From positions 1,612,001-1,676,000 of the forward strand of contig NZ_CP015105.1 of assembly GCF_002214545.1 (NCBI RefSeq): 64,000 nucleotides of DNA, in the 5' to 3' direction. Below the pieces are notes generated by a model. The model worked only from the letters and a program-made list of their open reading frames with translations, made no database searches and was not told the origin of the DNA. Each line of letters opens with the position of its first letter. The stretch's first letter is position 1. Origin of the DNA: Thermococcus thioreducens (GTDB lineage Archaea; Methanobacteriota_B; Thermococci; Thermococcales; Thermococcaceae). Positions 51,564-60,424 of this stretch are shown piece by piece. Both the position numbers and the translations under genes were made by a program.

Positions 51564-51767
51564 ATGGCTGAGTTGCCGATTGCCCCAGTTGACAGGTTGA
51601 TAAGGAAGGCCGGCGCCGCCCGCGTCAGCGAGGACGCCGCCAAGCTCCTGGCCGAGCACCTTGAGGAGAAGGCCCTTGAGATCGCCAAGAAGGCCGTCGA
51701 CCTCGCCCACCACGCCGGCAGGAAGACCGTCAAGGCCGAGGACATAAAGCTCGCCATCAAGAGCTGA
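51564..51767 (+). CDS. Archaeal histone
   Basis: The 67 residues [20 protein letters not shown] and on make a single histone fold, with the [22 protein letters not shown] helix and [15 protein letters not shown] end found in HTk/HPy histones. It wraps DNA as dimers and larger stacks. GGAGGT precedes the ATG at normal spacing and the strong TATA box fits high expression. T-rich CCTTTCTTTTCC follows the stop. Confidence 0.96.
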   Translation: MAELPIAPVDRLIRKAGAARVSEDAAKLLAEHLEEKALEIAKKAVDLAHHAGRKTVKAEDIKLAIKS

Positions 51768-51815
51768 TGACCTTTCTTTTCCATCATTTTCCGCTTTTCT
51801 CTGAGTTTAGACCTT

Positions 51816-52316
51816 TCACCAGAAACGTATTCTCCTCACCCTAACGCTCTCTCCGTTAACCTCCAGAAACGCAAAACCCGGGGAGTCCATTCTTGGAAAC
51901 GTGGGCGAGCCGGGATTGAGCAGAATTACCCTTTCACCGTGAATCAAGTAGGTATCGTAGTAGAAACGGTGCGTGTGGCCGAATATGAGAATATCAACCC
52001 CCATATCGAGGGCCTTCAAGGTTAAAAACTGAGCGTTGAGCGAGAAAAACTGGTGTCCGTGGAGAACGCCAATTCTCATGTCTTCCACATCGACGATCTG
52101 CTCCTCTGGAAGACTTAGATGGTCGGCGTTGCCCCTAACGGCCACTACCGGCGCAAAATCCTCAAGCCCCTCCAGGAGATCGGGGGAAGTAATATCGCCC
52201 GTATGAAGGATTAAATCTGGCTCCCTTTTTCCGAGATGTTCGAAAAGAAGAGAAGGAAGGTTTCTCGTTTTGTCCCCGTGGTGTGTATCGCCCGTTACCG
52301 CTATCAGCAAGGGCAT
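51816..52316 (-). CDS. MJ0936/YfcE-type metallophosphoesterase
   Basis: Calcineurin-like motifs are complete: GDTHHGDKTRN, LHTGDITS, VRGNAD, GVLHGHQF and FGHTHRFYY. The 166-residue family members hydrolyse phosphodiesters in vitro; the natural substrate is unknown. It begins three bases after the TFB gene ends, so it is probably in the gar1-tfb transcript. Confidence 0.9.
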   Translation of the reverse strand: MPLLIAVTGDTHHGDKTRNLPSLLFEHLGKREPDLILHTGDITSPDLLEGLEDFAPVVAVRGNADHLSLPEEQIVDVEDMRIGVLHGHQFFSLNAQFLTLKALDMGVDILIFGHTHRFYYDTYLIHGERVILLNPGSPTFPRMDSPGFAFLEVNGESVRVRRIRFW

Positions 52317-52319
52317 CCC

Positions 52320-53231
52320 TCATATTGGAACGTTTATGCCGAGCTTCTCGACGAGTTCCTTATACCTGTTCCTCACCGTGACCTCGGTTACGTGCGCTAC
52401 CTCTGCCACCTCGCGCTGGGTCTTCTTCTCACCCTCCAAAAGCGAGGCGACATACAGTGCAGCGGCCGCCAATCCTGTTGGACCCTTTCCGCTCGTGATA
52501 CCCCTTTTGATGGCCTCCTGAAGTATCTCCTTGGCGCGCTTCTTCGTCCTCTGGCTGACGCCGAGTGCGTCTCCAAACCTGTCAACGTACTCTATCGGGC
52601 TGGTCGGCCTGAGGTTAAGACCGAGCCCCCTCGCGAGGAAGCGGTAGCTCCTGCCTATCTCTTTCTTCGTGACCTTTGAAACCGCTGCAATCTCGTCGAG
52701 AGTTCTCGGGATGCCCTCCATCCTGCAGGCGGCATACAGAGCGGCGGAAACCATGCCCTCTATGGACCTTCCACGGATGAGCTTCTTCATAACCGCCTTA
52801 CGGTAGAGCGATGCGGCAACTTCCTTGACGCGCCTCGGAAGCATCATCTGGGCGGCCATTCTGTCCAGCTCGCTGAGGGCAAAGGCCAGGTTACGCTCGG
52901 CGGCGTCGTTTATCCTCATCCTGCGCTGCCACATCCTCAAGCGGCGCATCTTCGTCCTGTACATTCCGGTTATCTGGTTGCCGTGTATGTCCCTATCGCG
53001 CCAGTCTATGTCAGTGGAGAGGCCCTTATCGTGGATCATCAGTGTCATGGGTGCGCCGGTTCTGGCGCGCTTTGCCCTCTGATCCGGATCGAAGGCGCGC
53101 CACTCGGGACCCTCATCGATGACGTTCTGCTGAACGACGTAACCGCAGACAGAACAGACAATTTCGCCCCTCCGCGGGTCATAAAACAGCTTATCGGAGC
53201 CACATATCGGACAGATATTCTTATCAGCCAA
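52320..53231 (-). CDS. tfb: Transcription initiation factor TFB
   Basis: TFB recruits RNA polymerase to TBP-bound promoters. A zinc ribbon (CPICGS, CSVCGY), the B-reader/linker region [21 protein letters not shown] ([15 protein letters not shown]) and two cyclin repeats ([20 protein letters not shown] and [20 protein letters not shown]) are present. The 303 residues are normal. It may be one of two TFBs as in other Thermococcales. It follows gar1 by six bases. Confidence 0.95.
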   Translation of the reverse strand: MADKNICPICGSDKLFYDPRRGEIVCSVCGYVVQQNVIDEGPEWRAFDPDQRAKRARTGAPMTLMIHDKGLSTDIDWRDRDIHGNQITGMYRTKMRRLRMWQRRMRINDAAERNLAFALSELDRMAAQMMLPRRVKEVAASLYRKAVMKKLIRGRSIEGMVSAALYAACRMEGIPRTLDEIAAVSKVTKKEIGRSYRFLARGLGLNLRPTSPIEYVDRFGDALGVSQRTKKRAKEILQEAIKRGITSGKGPTGLAAAALYVASLLEGEKKTQREVAEVAHVTEVTVRNRYKELVEKLGINVPI

Positions 53232-53237
53232 AAGCTC

Positions 53238-53549
53238 TCACCCCCTCTTTCTGGGGGCAGGGCGTCTAGCCTTTCCGCCCTTGGTGCGCTTTCTGCCGGT
53301 CTTCCCCGGCTTTGACTTCCTGCGTTTTGTATCGACGTAGAGCAGAGCCCCAGTGTAGCCCTCGGGATTTTTTACCCTGGGCTTGACCGCAACGTACGGC
53401 CTCTTGACGGGCCCGAAGACGTCCTTCACCACCCCAACCACGGTGAGCTTTTTGTCAACCACCGGGTCGTTGAGCGAAGGAACCCAGTCAGTGCGCAGAA
53501 TAAGGAACCCCTGCTTTGCATAGTGAGAAACTTTGCCCAGGCGCCTCAT
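53238..53549 (-). CDS. gar1: H/ACA ribonucleoprotein protein Gar1
   Basis: Gar1 binds Cbf5 and helps H/ACA RNPs release substrate. The small beta-barrel (RRLGKVSHYAKQGFLILR, VVGVVKDVFGPVKRPYVAVKP) and the basic C-terminal tail (KSKPGKTGRKRTKGGKARR) are typical. ATG 53549 follows GGGTGGGGCT. The gar1-tfb pair is a conserved archaeal arrangement, and the window also encodes an H/ACA RNA at 13796. Confidence 0.93.
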   Translation of the reverse strand: MRRLGKVSHYAKQGFLILRTDWVPSLNDPVVDKKLTVVGVVKDVFGPVKRPYVAVKPRVKNPEGYTGALLYVDTKRRKSKPGKTGRKRTKGGKARRPAPRKRG

Positions 53550-53560
53550 AGCCCCACCCC

Positions 53561-53578
53561 AAAAGGACATATCCTTTT
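53561..53578. promoter_or_regulatory. Palindrome AAAAGGA-CATA-TCCTTTT in the gar1-tfb promoter
   Basis: A perfect 7-bp inverted repeat lies 12 bases before the gar1 start and overlaps the end of the minus-strand TATA-like AGCTTAAAAGG. The place suits an operator that controls tfb transcription, perhaps autoregulation. No copy was seen elsewhere in the window. Confidence 0.5.
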
Positions 53579-53672
53579 AAGCTTTTCGATTTTGACTTTA
53601 TAAACTTTTCGCAAAATTTCCAAAAGGTTTTTATTTAAGTGACCTCTAGGACAAAAAATTAGGCTGGTTAAA

Positions 53673-54521
53673 ATGAAGTGCCTTCTAGTCGGACACCTCG
53701 TCATCGACACGATTGTGGGGGGCTCAAAATCCGAGACCAGGATAGGCGGGGGAGCGTACTACTCGGCAATAACCCTCTCGAATTTCTGCGACGTTGAGGT
53801 GCTGACGAGCGTCGGTGAAGACTTCCCGGACGAATGGCTCGATGAATTAAGGGCTGTAGGGATAAAGCTCAGGATAATACCCTCCGAGAAGAGCACCGCC
53901 TACGAGCTCCGCTACCTCGATGTCAACTGGAGGGAACTCAGACTTCTCTCAAAGGCAGCACCCATATCCAAAGCACCCGTAAAAAGGTACGACATGGTTC
54001 TGCTGAACCCAGTCGCTAACGAAATCCCCCCTGAGCTTGTCGAGAAGTTGAAGAAAAAGGCGGTGTTTTTAGCCGCAGACGTCCAGGGGTTTATACGGGC
54101 CCCAGTGCCAGGAAATGTAATGCTCCAGAGGACAGACGTGTCATTTCTCAAGGGGCTGAAGGCCGTCCACGCGGATATCTCAGAGATGGATTACCTGAAG
54201 AACCTAAGGCCCGGGGAAGTGGAAGTTTTCTTGGCCTCCAACGGCCCCGAGACGGGCTTTGCCTATTTCAGGGGTAGCAGGTATGCATACAGGCCCGTTA
54301 GGGTAGAAGTTAAGGAATCAACTGGGGCAGGCGATGTCTTTCTCGCCAGCTTTTCGTACTTCTACACCCGCTGTCCCTTCGTCCAGGCGCTGAAGAGGGC
54401 GAACACGTTTACTGCGCTCTTTCTGAAGCACAGAAGCTTCTCCTTCTCCATGGAAGAGGTCAATGAGCTGGCGATGAAGGTTTCGGTCAAGAAGCTTAAC
54501 GATATAAATCCACGGGGATAA
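53673..54521 (+). CDS. PfkB family carbohydrate/nucleoside kinase
   Basis: The C-terminal PfkB signature ESTGAGDVFLASFSYFY with catalytic Asp is near residue 230, and the N-terminal GGGAYYSAITLSNF replaces the usual GGxxxN motif. It is shorter (282 residues) than the ribokinase group. The substrate is unknown; nucleoside, myo-inositol or sugar are all possible. The TATA box TTTTTATTTAAG is at about 53628-53639. Confidence 0.82.
   Translation: MKCLLVGHLVIDTIVGGSKSETRIGGGAYYSAITLSNFCDVEVLTSVGEDFPDEWLDELRAVGIKLRIIPSEKSTAYELRYLDVNWRELRLLSKAAPISKAPVKRYDMVLLNPVANEIPPELVEKLKKKAVFLAADVQGFIRAPVPGNVMLQRTDVSFLKGLKAVHADISEMDYLKNLRPGEVEVFLASNGPETGFAYFRGSRYAYRPVRVEVKESTGAGDVFLASFSYFYTRCPFVQALKRANTFTALFLKHRSFSFSMEEVNELAMKVSVKKLNDINPRG
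54501..54511 (+). promoter_or_regulatory. TATA box for the C/D guide RNA
   Basis: GATATAAATCC lies inside the last codons of the PfkB kinase gene, 25 bases before the 5' end of the guide RNA at 54531. That is the ideal archaeal spacing for an own promoter. Confidence 0.55.
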
Positions 54522-54530
54522 CTATAACCA

Positions 54531-54583
54531 CCGATGATGAAACGTCAGCATGCTGAAGATGATGACAAGGGACTTCCCTGAGG
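54531..54583 (+). ncRNA. Canonical box C/D guide RNA
   Basis: All boxes match consensus: C ATGATGA 54534-54540, D' CTGA 54553-54556, C' ATGATGA 54559-54565, D CTGA 54578-54581. Both guides are 12 bases (AACGTCAGCATG and CAAGGGACTTCC) and the D'-C' spacer is two bases, the strict archaeal architecture. CC/GG flank it. Box D overlaps the Shine-Dalgarno GAGGTGG of the Nudix gene, so processing of the RNA could affect that gene. Targets would be CATGCTGACGTT and GGAAGTCCCTTG; not placed. Confidence 0.92.
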
Positions 54584-54590
54584 TGGTGTT

Positions 54591-55100
54591 ATGGACCGCT
54601 ACGTTCTGCTCGTAAAGGCCCCGAAGGGCTACGATATAACCCCCGTACGGGAGGAGCTCAGAGAGTTTCTCTCCAGAACCCATCCGGAACTCAGGGTCGA
54701 GATGCACAGGTGCATAGGCCTTACCGTTGACATCGTCATCCTCTACAACGGCGGCGTTGTCCTCATAAAACGGAAGCACGAACCGTTTAAAGGCCACTAC
54801 GCCCTGCCCGGCGGCTTCGTTGAGTACGGCGAGACCGTTGAGGATGCGGCAAAGAGAGAGGCAAAGGAAGAGACCGGCCTCGACGTGAGGCTCATCAAGC
54901 TCGTCGGCGTTTACTCCGACCCGAAGCGCGACCCGAGGGGACACACGGTGACGGTGGCCTTTCTGGCGGTTGGGTCGGGGGAACTCAAGGCAGGGGATGA
55001 TGCAAAGGACGTCCACATAGTTCCGATAGAGGATGCCCTCAAGCTGCCGCTGGCCTTCGACCACGGGAAGATTCTGAGGGACGCCCTGAGCCCGAGGTGA
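54591..55100 (+). CDS. Nudix hydrolase (ADP-ribose pyrophosphatase-like)
   Basis: The Nudix box is perfect (GGFVEYGETVEDAAKREAKEETGL region, residues about 82-104: G-x5-E-x7-R-E-x2-E-E). Residues 1-45 are an extra N-terminal segment (YVLLVKAPKGYDITPVREEL) found in Thermococcales members. Archaeal relatives cut ADP-ribose or nucleotide sugars. The ATG follows GAGGTGGTGTT, which also contains the end of the guide RNA upstream. Confidence 0.88.
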   Translation: MDRYVLLVKAPKGYDITPVREELREFLSRTHPELRVEMHRCIGLTVDIVILYNGGVVLIKRKHEPFKGHYALPGGFVEYGETVEDAAKREAKEETGLDVRLIKLVGVYSDPKRDPRGHTVTVAFLAVGSGELKAGDDAKDVHIVPIEDALKLPLAFDHGKILRDALSPR

Positions 55101-55104
55101 TATC

Positions 55105-55461
55105 ATGAGGGTAGAATTTCCGAGATTCGGCAAGATAGCCGTGGACGGGAAGGTTTACGAAGGCGACATCGTGATCTACCCCAGCGGAAAAATCGAGAGG
55201 CGCAAAAAGTGGCTGAGCAAAGAAAAGCACGGCACCAGCCATAGGCTCGACCCGGACGAGCTGAGGGAATACCTGAGCGAGGACTTCGACGTTTTGATAG
55301 TCGGAACTGGCGCCTGGGGGAGGCTGTCGCTGCTCCCGAAAAGCAGGGCCCTCGTGAGAGATAGGTAGATAATTGAGAGGCCAACCAAGGAAGCGGCGGA
55401 GCTCTTCAACGAACTCCACGGAAAAAGAAAAGTCCTTGCGATATTCCACATCACCTGCTGA
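55105..55461 (+). pseudogene. Mth938-like (DUF498/NDUFAF3-type) gene broken by an in-frame amber codon
   Basis: The first 87 codons encode VEFPRFGKIAVDGKVYEGDI and VLIVGTGAWGRLSLLP, the Mth938 core. TAG at 55366-55368 interrupts it. Read past the stop, the same frame continues IIERPTKEAAELFNELHGKR to VLAIFHITC and ends at 55461, giving the full 118-residue family length including the usual A-x-FHxTC end. One base change (for example GAG to TAG) explains it. The product is thus truncated or the stop is a sequence error. It starts four bases after the Nudix gene. Confidence 0.75.
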
Positions 55462-56914
55462 GGGATTTCTGAATTACCAGAACCCCGAGGAGCGTAAGGG
55501 CAAGCGCGTAGGAATACCCGATGAAATACCACATCCCCGCGACCACTCCCAGTGCGATCCCGTTTATCACCATGAGCGCAAGAACGTGCCCGAAGCTGGT
55601 CTCAGGAACTGACAACTCGCTCTCGCCGTGGTAGAAGAATGCCATCGCTATCGATGAAGTGAGGAAGGGGAGGAACACCGCCGCCGGTAGCAGGGCAAGA
55701 AGGCGGACATCAAAATAAGAAGCCACCAGAACCATCCCTGCCCCAGCGGTCACCGGGACTGCGTTCATGACTATGAGCTTTGCCCTGACGAACTGGTTCA
55801 CCGTTATGGGGAGACTCCGCAGGAACTCGAACTCCCGACCGTCTATTTTGAGCACCGTGTCGATTCCCACGGAGGCCACCCAGGATATCATAAGGAGAAC
55901 CGATGCAACTGCCCAACCCTCAACTTCTCCGGAAGAGAGAATGCCAATGGCACTCGGAAGGATTATGAAGAGGGGGAATATTAAACCTACGAGCAGTGCG
56001 CTCCTCCTGAACGCTATCCTCAAATCCTTTAGCGCAAGCGCCAGGACGGGATGATGGGTCTCCGCCCTGAACCTCAGGATCCTCGTGAGGGAGACGGTCA
56101 CGGCCCCCTCCATCTTGCCCCATAGTCTTCCGAGGAGGAACCGGTAGAGCGGAACGAGGATCGCGACGTAGCCCAGAATTAGGAGGAAGGAATGGAAGGG
56201 CTCGGTTATCGAGGCGACCGAGAAAGGGTATGCCAGAGAATACTTCGAAAAGAAGGGCAGAACCTCCTCGTAGTGCTCGTTGACGTACTGCTGGAGGTAG
56301 TTGATGGCATAGAACATGCTGATGAACAGGATAACCCCAAGGGTTCTGGCGAGGGTTTTGAGCTTCGAAAATCTGCCGCCGACGCTCGCCGAGCCGAAGA
56401 AGGTGAAGACGGCCAATCCAAGGACGTGGCCGAGAAAAGCCCCGGTCAGTATCCATAAGAGGCTCAGTACCCCGGGGATTCCGTATTTTGCAGTCATGGC
56501 GGCAACCGCCGGCAGGAGGGCAACGACAGCGGGGACGTTATCAATCGCCAGGAGTACGCTGAGGTAGACGGAACTGGTCTTTAGGGGAAGCGGTCTGAGG
56601 GGCTCAAAGATTCCCATGGATGTGGCGTAGGAGGCATTAACCGTTGTCGTGTAGAGCGCCATTATGAAGGGAAGCAGGGCGTATGTGGCGAATATAACCG
56701 CCGCCCGGCTCTCATCCCCGGCCGCTACCACCGCACCGGCCATCATGATTCCAAAGAACAGGAACGCAACCGACTGGAAGGCTATCCCCCTCTTTATGCC
56801 CCCAGTTTTCCGCAACTGCTCTTTGAACTTCTTCGGGTCGGCGGCTATCTGGGGGTTGCTCTTCAAACGCCGGTAGTGGAGCTCCTTGTAGAGTATCCTG
56901 ACTATCTCTAACAT
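55451..56914 (-). CDS. ABC transporter permease-like membrane protein
   Basis: The 487 residues contain about twelve membrane segments in two halves (first half 45-270, second 310-487). The cytoplasmic N-terminus ILYKELHYRRLKSNPQ and the internal ALALKDLRIAFRRSALL segment are common in ABC-2-like exporters. No ATPase motif; the ATPase is encoded directly upstream, nine bases away. The exported substrate is unknown. Confidence 0.75.
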   Translation of the reverse strand: MLEIVRILYKELHYRRLKSNPQIAADPKKFKEQLRKTGGIKRGIAFQSVAFLFFGIMMAGAVVAAGDESRAAVIFATYALLPFIMALYTTTVNASYATSMGIFEPLRPLPLKTSSVYLSVLLAIDNVPAVVALLPAVAAMTAKYGIPGVLSLLWILTGAFLGHVLGLAVFTFFGSASVGGRFSKLKTLARTLGVILFISMFYAINYLQQYVNEHYEEVLPFFSKYSLAYPFSVASITEPFHSFLLILGYVAILVPLYRFLLGRLWGKMEGAVTVSLTRILRFRAETHHPVLALALKDLRIAFRRSALLVGLIFPLFIILPSAIGILSSGEVEGWAVASVLLMISWVASVGIDTVLKIDGREFEFLRSLPITVNQFVRAKLIVMNAVPVTAGAGMVLVASYFDVRLLALLPAAVFLPFLTSSIAMAFFYHGESELSVPETSFGHVLALMVINGIALGVVAGMWYFIGYSYALALTLLGVLVIQKSLSR

Positions 56915-56923
56915 GCTCCCACC

Positions 56924-57685
56924 CTAAAGAGCATCTTTAAGCGCCCTAACTATTCCGGCCACCTCTTCCTGGCTTTCGGTGAGCTTGAGGAACACATCTT
57001 CAAGGCTCTCCTCGTGGGCGAACTCTTTGAGCTGCTCCACAGTTCCTTCAGCAATTATCTCACCGTTGTATATGACACCAACGCGGTCGCATATCGTCTC
57101 GGCCAGAGCCAGCACGTGGGTGGAGAAGACTATGCTCCTCCCCTCCTCTCGGAATTGGAGCAGAAGCTCCCTCAGGATCCTCGCGCTCTTGGGGTCGAGA
57201 CCGTTCATGGCCTCATCCAGGACAAGAACCTTCGGGTCGTGGAGCATGGCACTTATCAGGGAGATTTTCTGTCTGGTTCCAAAGCTGAGGGAACCTATCA
57301 TCTCGCCGAGGTATTTTTCTATTCCGAACGCCCTCACAAAGGTCTCCACGCGCTCCTGGAGCTCCTCCTTCGGAATCCTCCTCACGCTTCCGATGAAGTT
57401 GAAGAACTCAACCGGTGTGAGGCTCTCGTAGAGGACCGGCGTTTCCGGGACGTAGCCGGCTATCCTCTTCACCCGGAGGGGGTCCTTGGAAACGTCTATC
57501 CCGTTGACGATGGCCTTTCCTCCGCTTGGGGGAATTATTCCGGCCAGGATTTTCATCGTCGTGCTCTTTCCGCTCCCGTTGGGGCCGAGAAGGCCGTAAA
57601 TTTCGCCGTCTTTGACCGTGAAGGTTATCCCTTTGAGTGCCACGTTAGAACCGAACCTCTTGACGAGGCCTTCGACCTCTATCAT
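56924..57685 (-). CDS. ABC transporter ATPase
   Basis: Walker A GPNGSGKST, signature SLSFGTRQKISLISAML (degenerate LSGGQ), Walker B VLVLDEAMNGLDP and switch STHVLALAE are visible in this 253-residue ABC-2 type ATPase. The FG-T in place of GGQ is frequent in this exporter group. It works with the membrane protein encoded downstream. Confidence 0.9.
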   Translation of the reverse strand: MIEVEGLVKRFGSNVALKGITFTVKDGEIYGLLGPNGSGKSTTMKILAGIIPPSGGKAIVNGIDVSKDPLRVKRIAGYVPETPVLYESLTPVEFFNFIGSVRRIPKEELQERVETFVRAFGIEKYLGEMIGSLSFGTRQKISLISAMLHDPKVLVLDEAMNGLDPKSARILRELLLQFREEGRSIVFSTHVLALAETICDRVGVIYNGEIIAEGTVEQLKEFAHEESLEDVFLKLTESQEEVAGIVRALKDAL

Positions 57686-57739
57686 TCCACCACCGATGGT
57701 AATAACAGGAATGGATTAATAAAGTTATCTTAAGTCCAT

Positions 57740-57780
57740 CGTCGAGTGACTTGTCGACGTAGAAACTCTTAAATAAAATG
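57740..57780 (+). promoter_or_regulatory. Promoter of the large lipoprotein gene with upstream inverted repeat
   Basis: CTCTTAAATAAAATGG (57766-57780) is the TATA element. Directly before it CGTCGA-GTGACTTG-TCGACG (57740-57759) is a 6-bp inverted repeat at the usual place of an activator or repressor site. It is unique in the window. Confidence 0.45.
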
Positions 57781-57861
57781 GGGGGCATAATTGGGTAAAG
57801 TCCAAGCCGTTTGGAGCTATCTTTCCTTTTCTGCCCCGGGTTTGGAGCGGGAGGGAAACTC

Positions 57862-60411
57862 ATGAGAAAAACCGTTAAGCTCTTACTCCTTACATTATTG
57901 AGTGTCATGGTGCTCGTGGGCGGATGTATCGGGAACACCCCCTCCTCCACGGGCACAATGACTGGAAATTCGGAGGAAGATGACGGTGGGACAACCTCAA
58001 CGATGGAAAGCTCAACAACCGAGACGGGAACAACCGAAACTGTAACCGAGACCCAAACATCCACAGATACAGGCACTGAAGCTCCAACCGAAACACCACC
58101 CAATGAAAGCCTAAGCTACGACGAGGACGGAAACATCCTCTGCGAAGGTGAAGACCCTGACCTCGGCTGTGAAGCCGGAGAGACCAACGGGAACGGAACA
58201 GGGCCTGGGTTCTCGCTCAACTTCGACTTCAACGTGAGCCTAACTCCAGTAATAGTGCCGGTGACGATGGTTAAGGCCAACTTCAGCTACGCCGGGCCGA
58301 TAAGCTCGATGGCCTTCTCGCCGGGAGAAAGGGACGTTATCGACTGGGTGAGCGTTCTCACCTCAAGCACCGATCCAGGGAAGAACCTCGTCTTCACGAT
58401 AAAGTTCGCCGACAAAGAACTGGCGGAGACATACGTCCATCCTGCGGCCTTCTACAATATAGTGACGGGGAAAAAGATACCCCTTGAGCCAACCGTTCTG
58501 TACTTAGATGAGGGGAGCGAGTTCGGAAGGATGTGGGAGCTCCATCTTTACAGCGGTGGATTCACCCTTTACGAGATAGGAAAAAACGGTCCAGTTGAGC
58601 TTTCAAGCGGAGAGGTTAGCGTCAAGGACTCCTCCGTGAGCTTCACAATCGAGAACTTCAGGGACGTTTTCCCGAGAAGGGTCTATATGCGCATCAGGGC
58701 CGTCCCCATGGGCGACGGAGATGTCGTGCGCTACCCCGGCAACGGGGTCTTCGTCATCGAGTACGAGAGGGGGTGGATTGACTACACCAGTTTTTCCTAC
58801 TACGGGGAGCCCGGCGGGAAGCTCAGACTAAGCGCAAAGGCCCACTCCTACGACCTGAGCCTGAGCCTCTACTTCGAGAGTGAAGAGGAACTGAGGAAAC
58901 TGCCGGTGTTCTTCTACATCGACAGCACCGACAACGGAAAGGCCGACTGGATTGCATACATCTATGCTGACCACTACATCCTGGAGGACTCAAACGGAAA
59001 CGTCTACCGCAAGGGAAAAGCCTTTGCGGACGGCAACGTCCTCAACGTCACCCTGGAGAACATTTTCAGCCTGATCCCCTGGAGATACTTCAGGGGATGG
59101 TTCGGTAATTCACGGCTCAGATTCCCTGCGAAGGCAAACCTCTGGTTCAACGCGACCGAAGGGTTTTCGGTGGAGAAGGACGTTGAGAAATACTTGGTCA
59201 TTGTGGTGGAGGATGTCTACATAAAGGGCAACAAAGACCGGGCTGAGGGCGAGATACAGCTCGTCTCGTGGGCCTATGGCGTTGACTGGCCGGAGGGCAA
59301 GGTCATGCCCATCAACTACAGTCCGATATACACCTTCGGCTACCCGGTTGCCCACTGGGTTGAAGCGGAGGACAGAAGCAGGCTGCTCTACCACGACGAT
59401 AAGGCCATCAGCCTTGACTACGCCTTCATAAACGGCTACCCGGTCTTGGCGATGCCCCTTGAAGAGGCAGAGAAGTACAGGCTGATAGCGTTTAAAACGG
59501 CCGCGTGGGACAGGGACGAGCCGGGCGAATACGTGAGCATGGGTGCGGGATTCCTCATGGATACCGCCATAGGCTTCGCGACTGGAGAGCTAAGCACCGC
59601 CCTCAAATACGCCTACACAGGGGGCATGTGGACTAACCAACTCATAAGCGGAAAGAGCGCCACGGACGTCTGGGGAGAGGTTTTCAACTGGCTCGTTGGG
59701 GCCGAGCCGGACATGGTCGGGGTTTCTTCCTACGCTTTACCGCCGAACTCCGCCGAGTTCAGTAAGGGGGCCCTCGTAGAGGCCCCGTCAGAGGATGGAA
59801 ACATGCTCGTCACGTACCTCCTCTACACGGTCGAGGTGCCGAGGACGCTCAGGTACGCATCTCTAAGCTCCCAGCTCCATTCAGTGGACTTCACGAAGGA
59901 CACCGAGATAGGGCCGGACGAATACTACATCTACGCCCGCGCCTGTGCTGGTTTTGCCGAGGCGAGCGGTGTGAACGTTCCCCAGGACTTCCATAAGCTT
60001 GAGATAACGTCGATGGCACCTGTGGGAAGTGCCTACTCCTACCCCAAACTTAGAACGCAGGGCGGTGAACTGACCTATGACGTTGAGTCATGCATGCCCT
60101 CAGGAAAGCTGGAGCACGGGGCAACTTCAAAGGAATCACTCTTCCTCTACAAGGAACTCCTGAAGAGAGACAGGGCCGACGTCCCCTTCCTGTACATGGA
60201 GTACTCCGGCTGGGAGCAGGATTCAGGAAAGTGGGGCAACGACGACCCCATGGGGAACGTGGGGATAACCCTGCTCTTCGATGGCGAATACTTCGACTGG
60301 GACCAAACATCGGCGATTCCGACCAAGGCCTTTGGTCTGAGCTTCAACGTCTGCGGCGTTTCCGGAGGCTGTTCGCGGGTCAGTCTGTGGGCGGACGTCG
60401 AGGAGGGTTAG
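57862..60411 (+). CDS. Large surface lipoprotein, function unknown
   Basis: ATG 57862, behind GGGAGGGAAACTC, starts a signal with lipobox VLVGGC (Cys19). A Thr/Ser/Glu-rich linker (residues 20-90, many TT and ETGT words) precedes about 750 residues rich in Tyr, Gly and Asp, with no domain I can name. FYIDSTDNGKADWIAYIY suggests a calcium-loop-like or beta-sandwich fold. Only a few cysteines occur after the anchor, two near FNVCGVSGGCSRVSL at the end. It is probably displayed on the cell surface. T-rich TCTCTTTTATTT follows the stop. Confidence 0.7.
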   Translation: MRKTVKLLLLTLLSVMVLVGGCIGNTPSSTGTMTGNSEEDDGGTTSTMESSTTETGTTETVTETQTSTDTGTEAPTETPPNESLSYDEDGNILCEGEDPDLGCEAGETNGNGTGPGFSLNFDFNVSLTPVIVPVTMVKANFSYAGPISSMAFSPGERDVIDWVSVLTSSTDPGKNLVFTIKFADKELAETYVHPAAFYNIVTGKKIPLEPTVLYLDEGSEFGRMWELHLYSGGFTLYEIGKNGPVELSSGEVSVKDSSVSFTIENFRDVFPRRVYMRIRAVPMGDGDVVRYPGNGVFVIEYERGWIDYTSFSYYGEPGGKLRLSAKAHSYDLSLSLYFESEEELRKLPVFFYIDSTDNGKADWIAYIYADHYILEDSNGNVYRKGKAFADGNVLNVTLENIFSLIPWRYFRGWFGNSRLRFPAKANLWFNATEGFSVEKDVEKYLVIVVEDVYIKGNKDRAEGEIQLVSWAYGVDWPEGKVMPINYSPIYTFGYPVAHWVEAEDRSRLLYHDDKAISLDYAFINGYPVLAMPLEEAEKYRLIAFKTAAWDRDEPGEYVSMGAGFLMDTAIGFATGELSTALKYAYTGGMWTNQLISGKSATDVWGEVFNWLVGAEPDMVGVSSYALPPNSAEFSKGALVEAPSEDGNMLVTYLLYTVEVPRTLRYASLSSQLHSVDFTKDTEIGPDEYYIYARACAGFAEASGVNVPQDFHKLEITSMAPVGSAYSYPKLRTQGGELTYDVESCMPSGKLEHGATSKESLFLYKELLKRDRADVPFLYMEYSGWEQDSGKWGNDDPMGNVGITLLFDGEYFDWDQTSAIPTKAFGLSFNVCGVSGGCSRVSLWADVEEG

Positions 60412-60424
60412 TCTCTTTTATTTC
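60412..60424 (+). terminator. T-rich terminator after the lipoprotein gene
   Basis: GTCTCTTTTATTTCC immediately follows the stop at 60411, a plausible archaeal oligo-T stop. It lies in the six-base gap to the convergent helicase-like gene. Confidence 0.4.

Noticed and set aside
51762-51812. TGATGA...CTGA after the histone gene as a C/D guide RNA
   Set aside because: The TGATGA is the histone stop codon plus one more TGA, no D' or C' box lies between, and the T-rich spacer fits a terminator better.
55366-55368. Amber codon read as pyrrolysine
   Set aside because: No pyl genes are in the window, Thermococcales are not known to use pyrrolysine, and the family has no lysine-like catalytic residue there.
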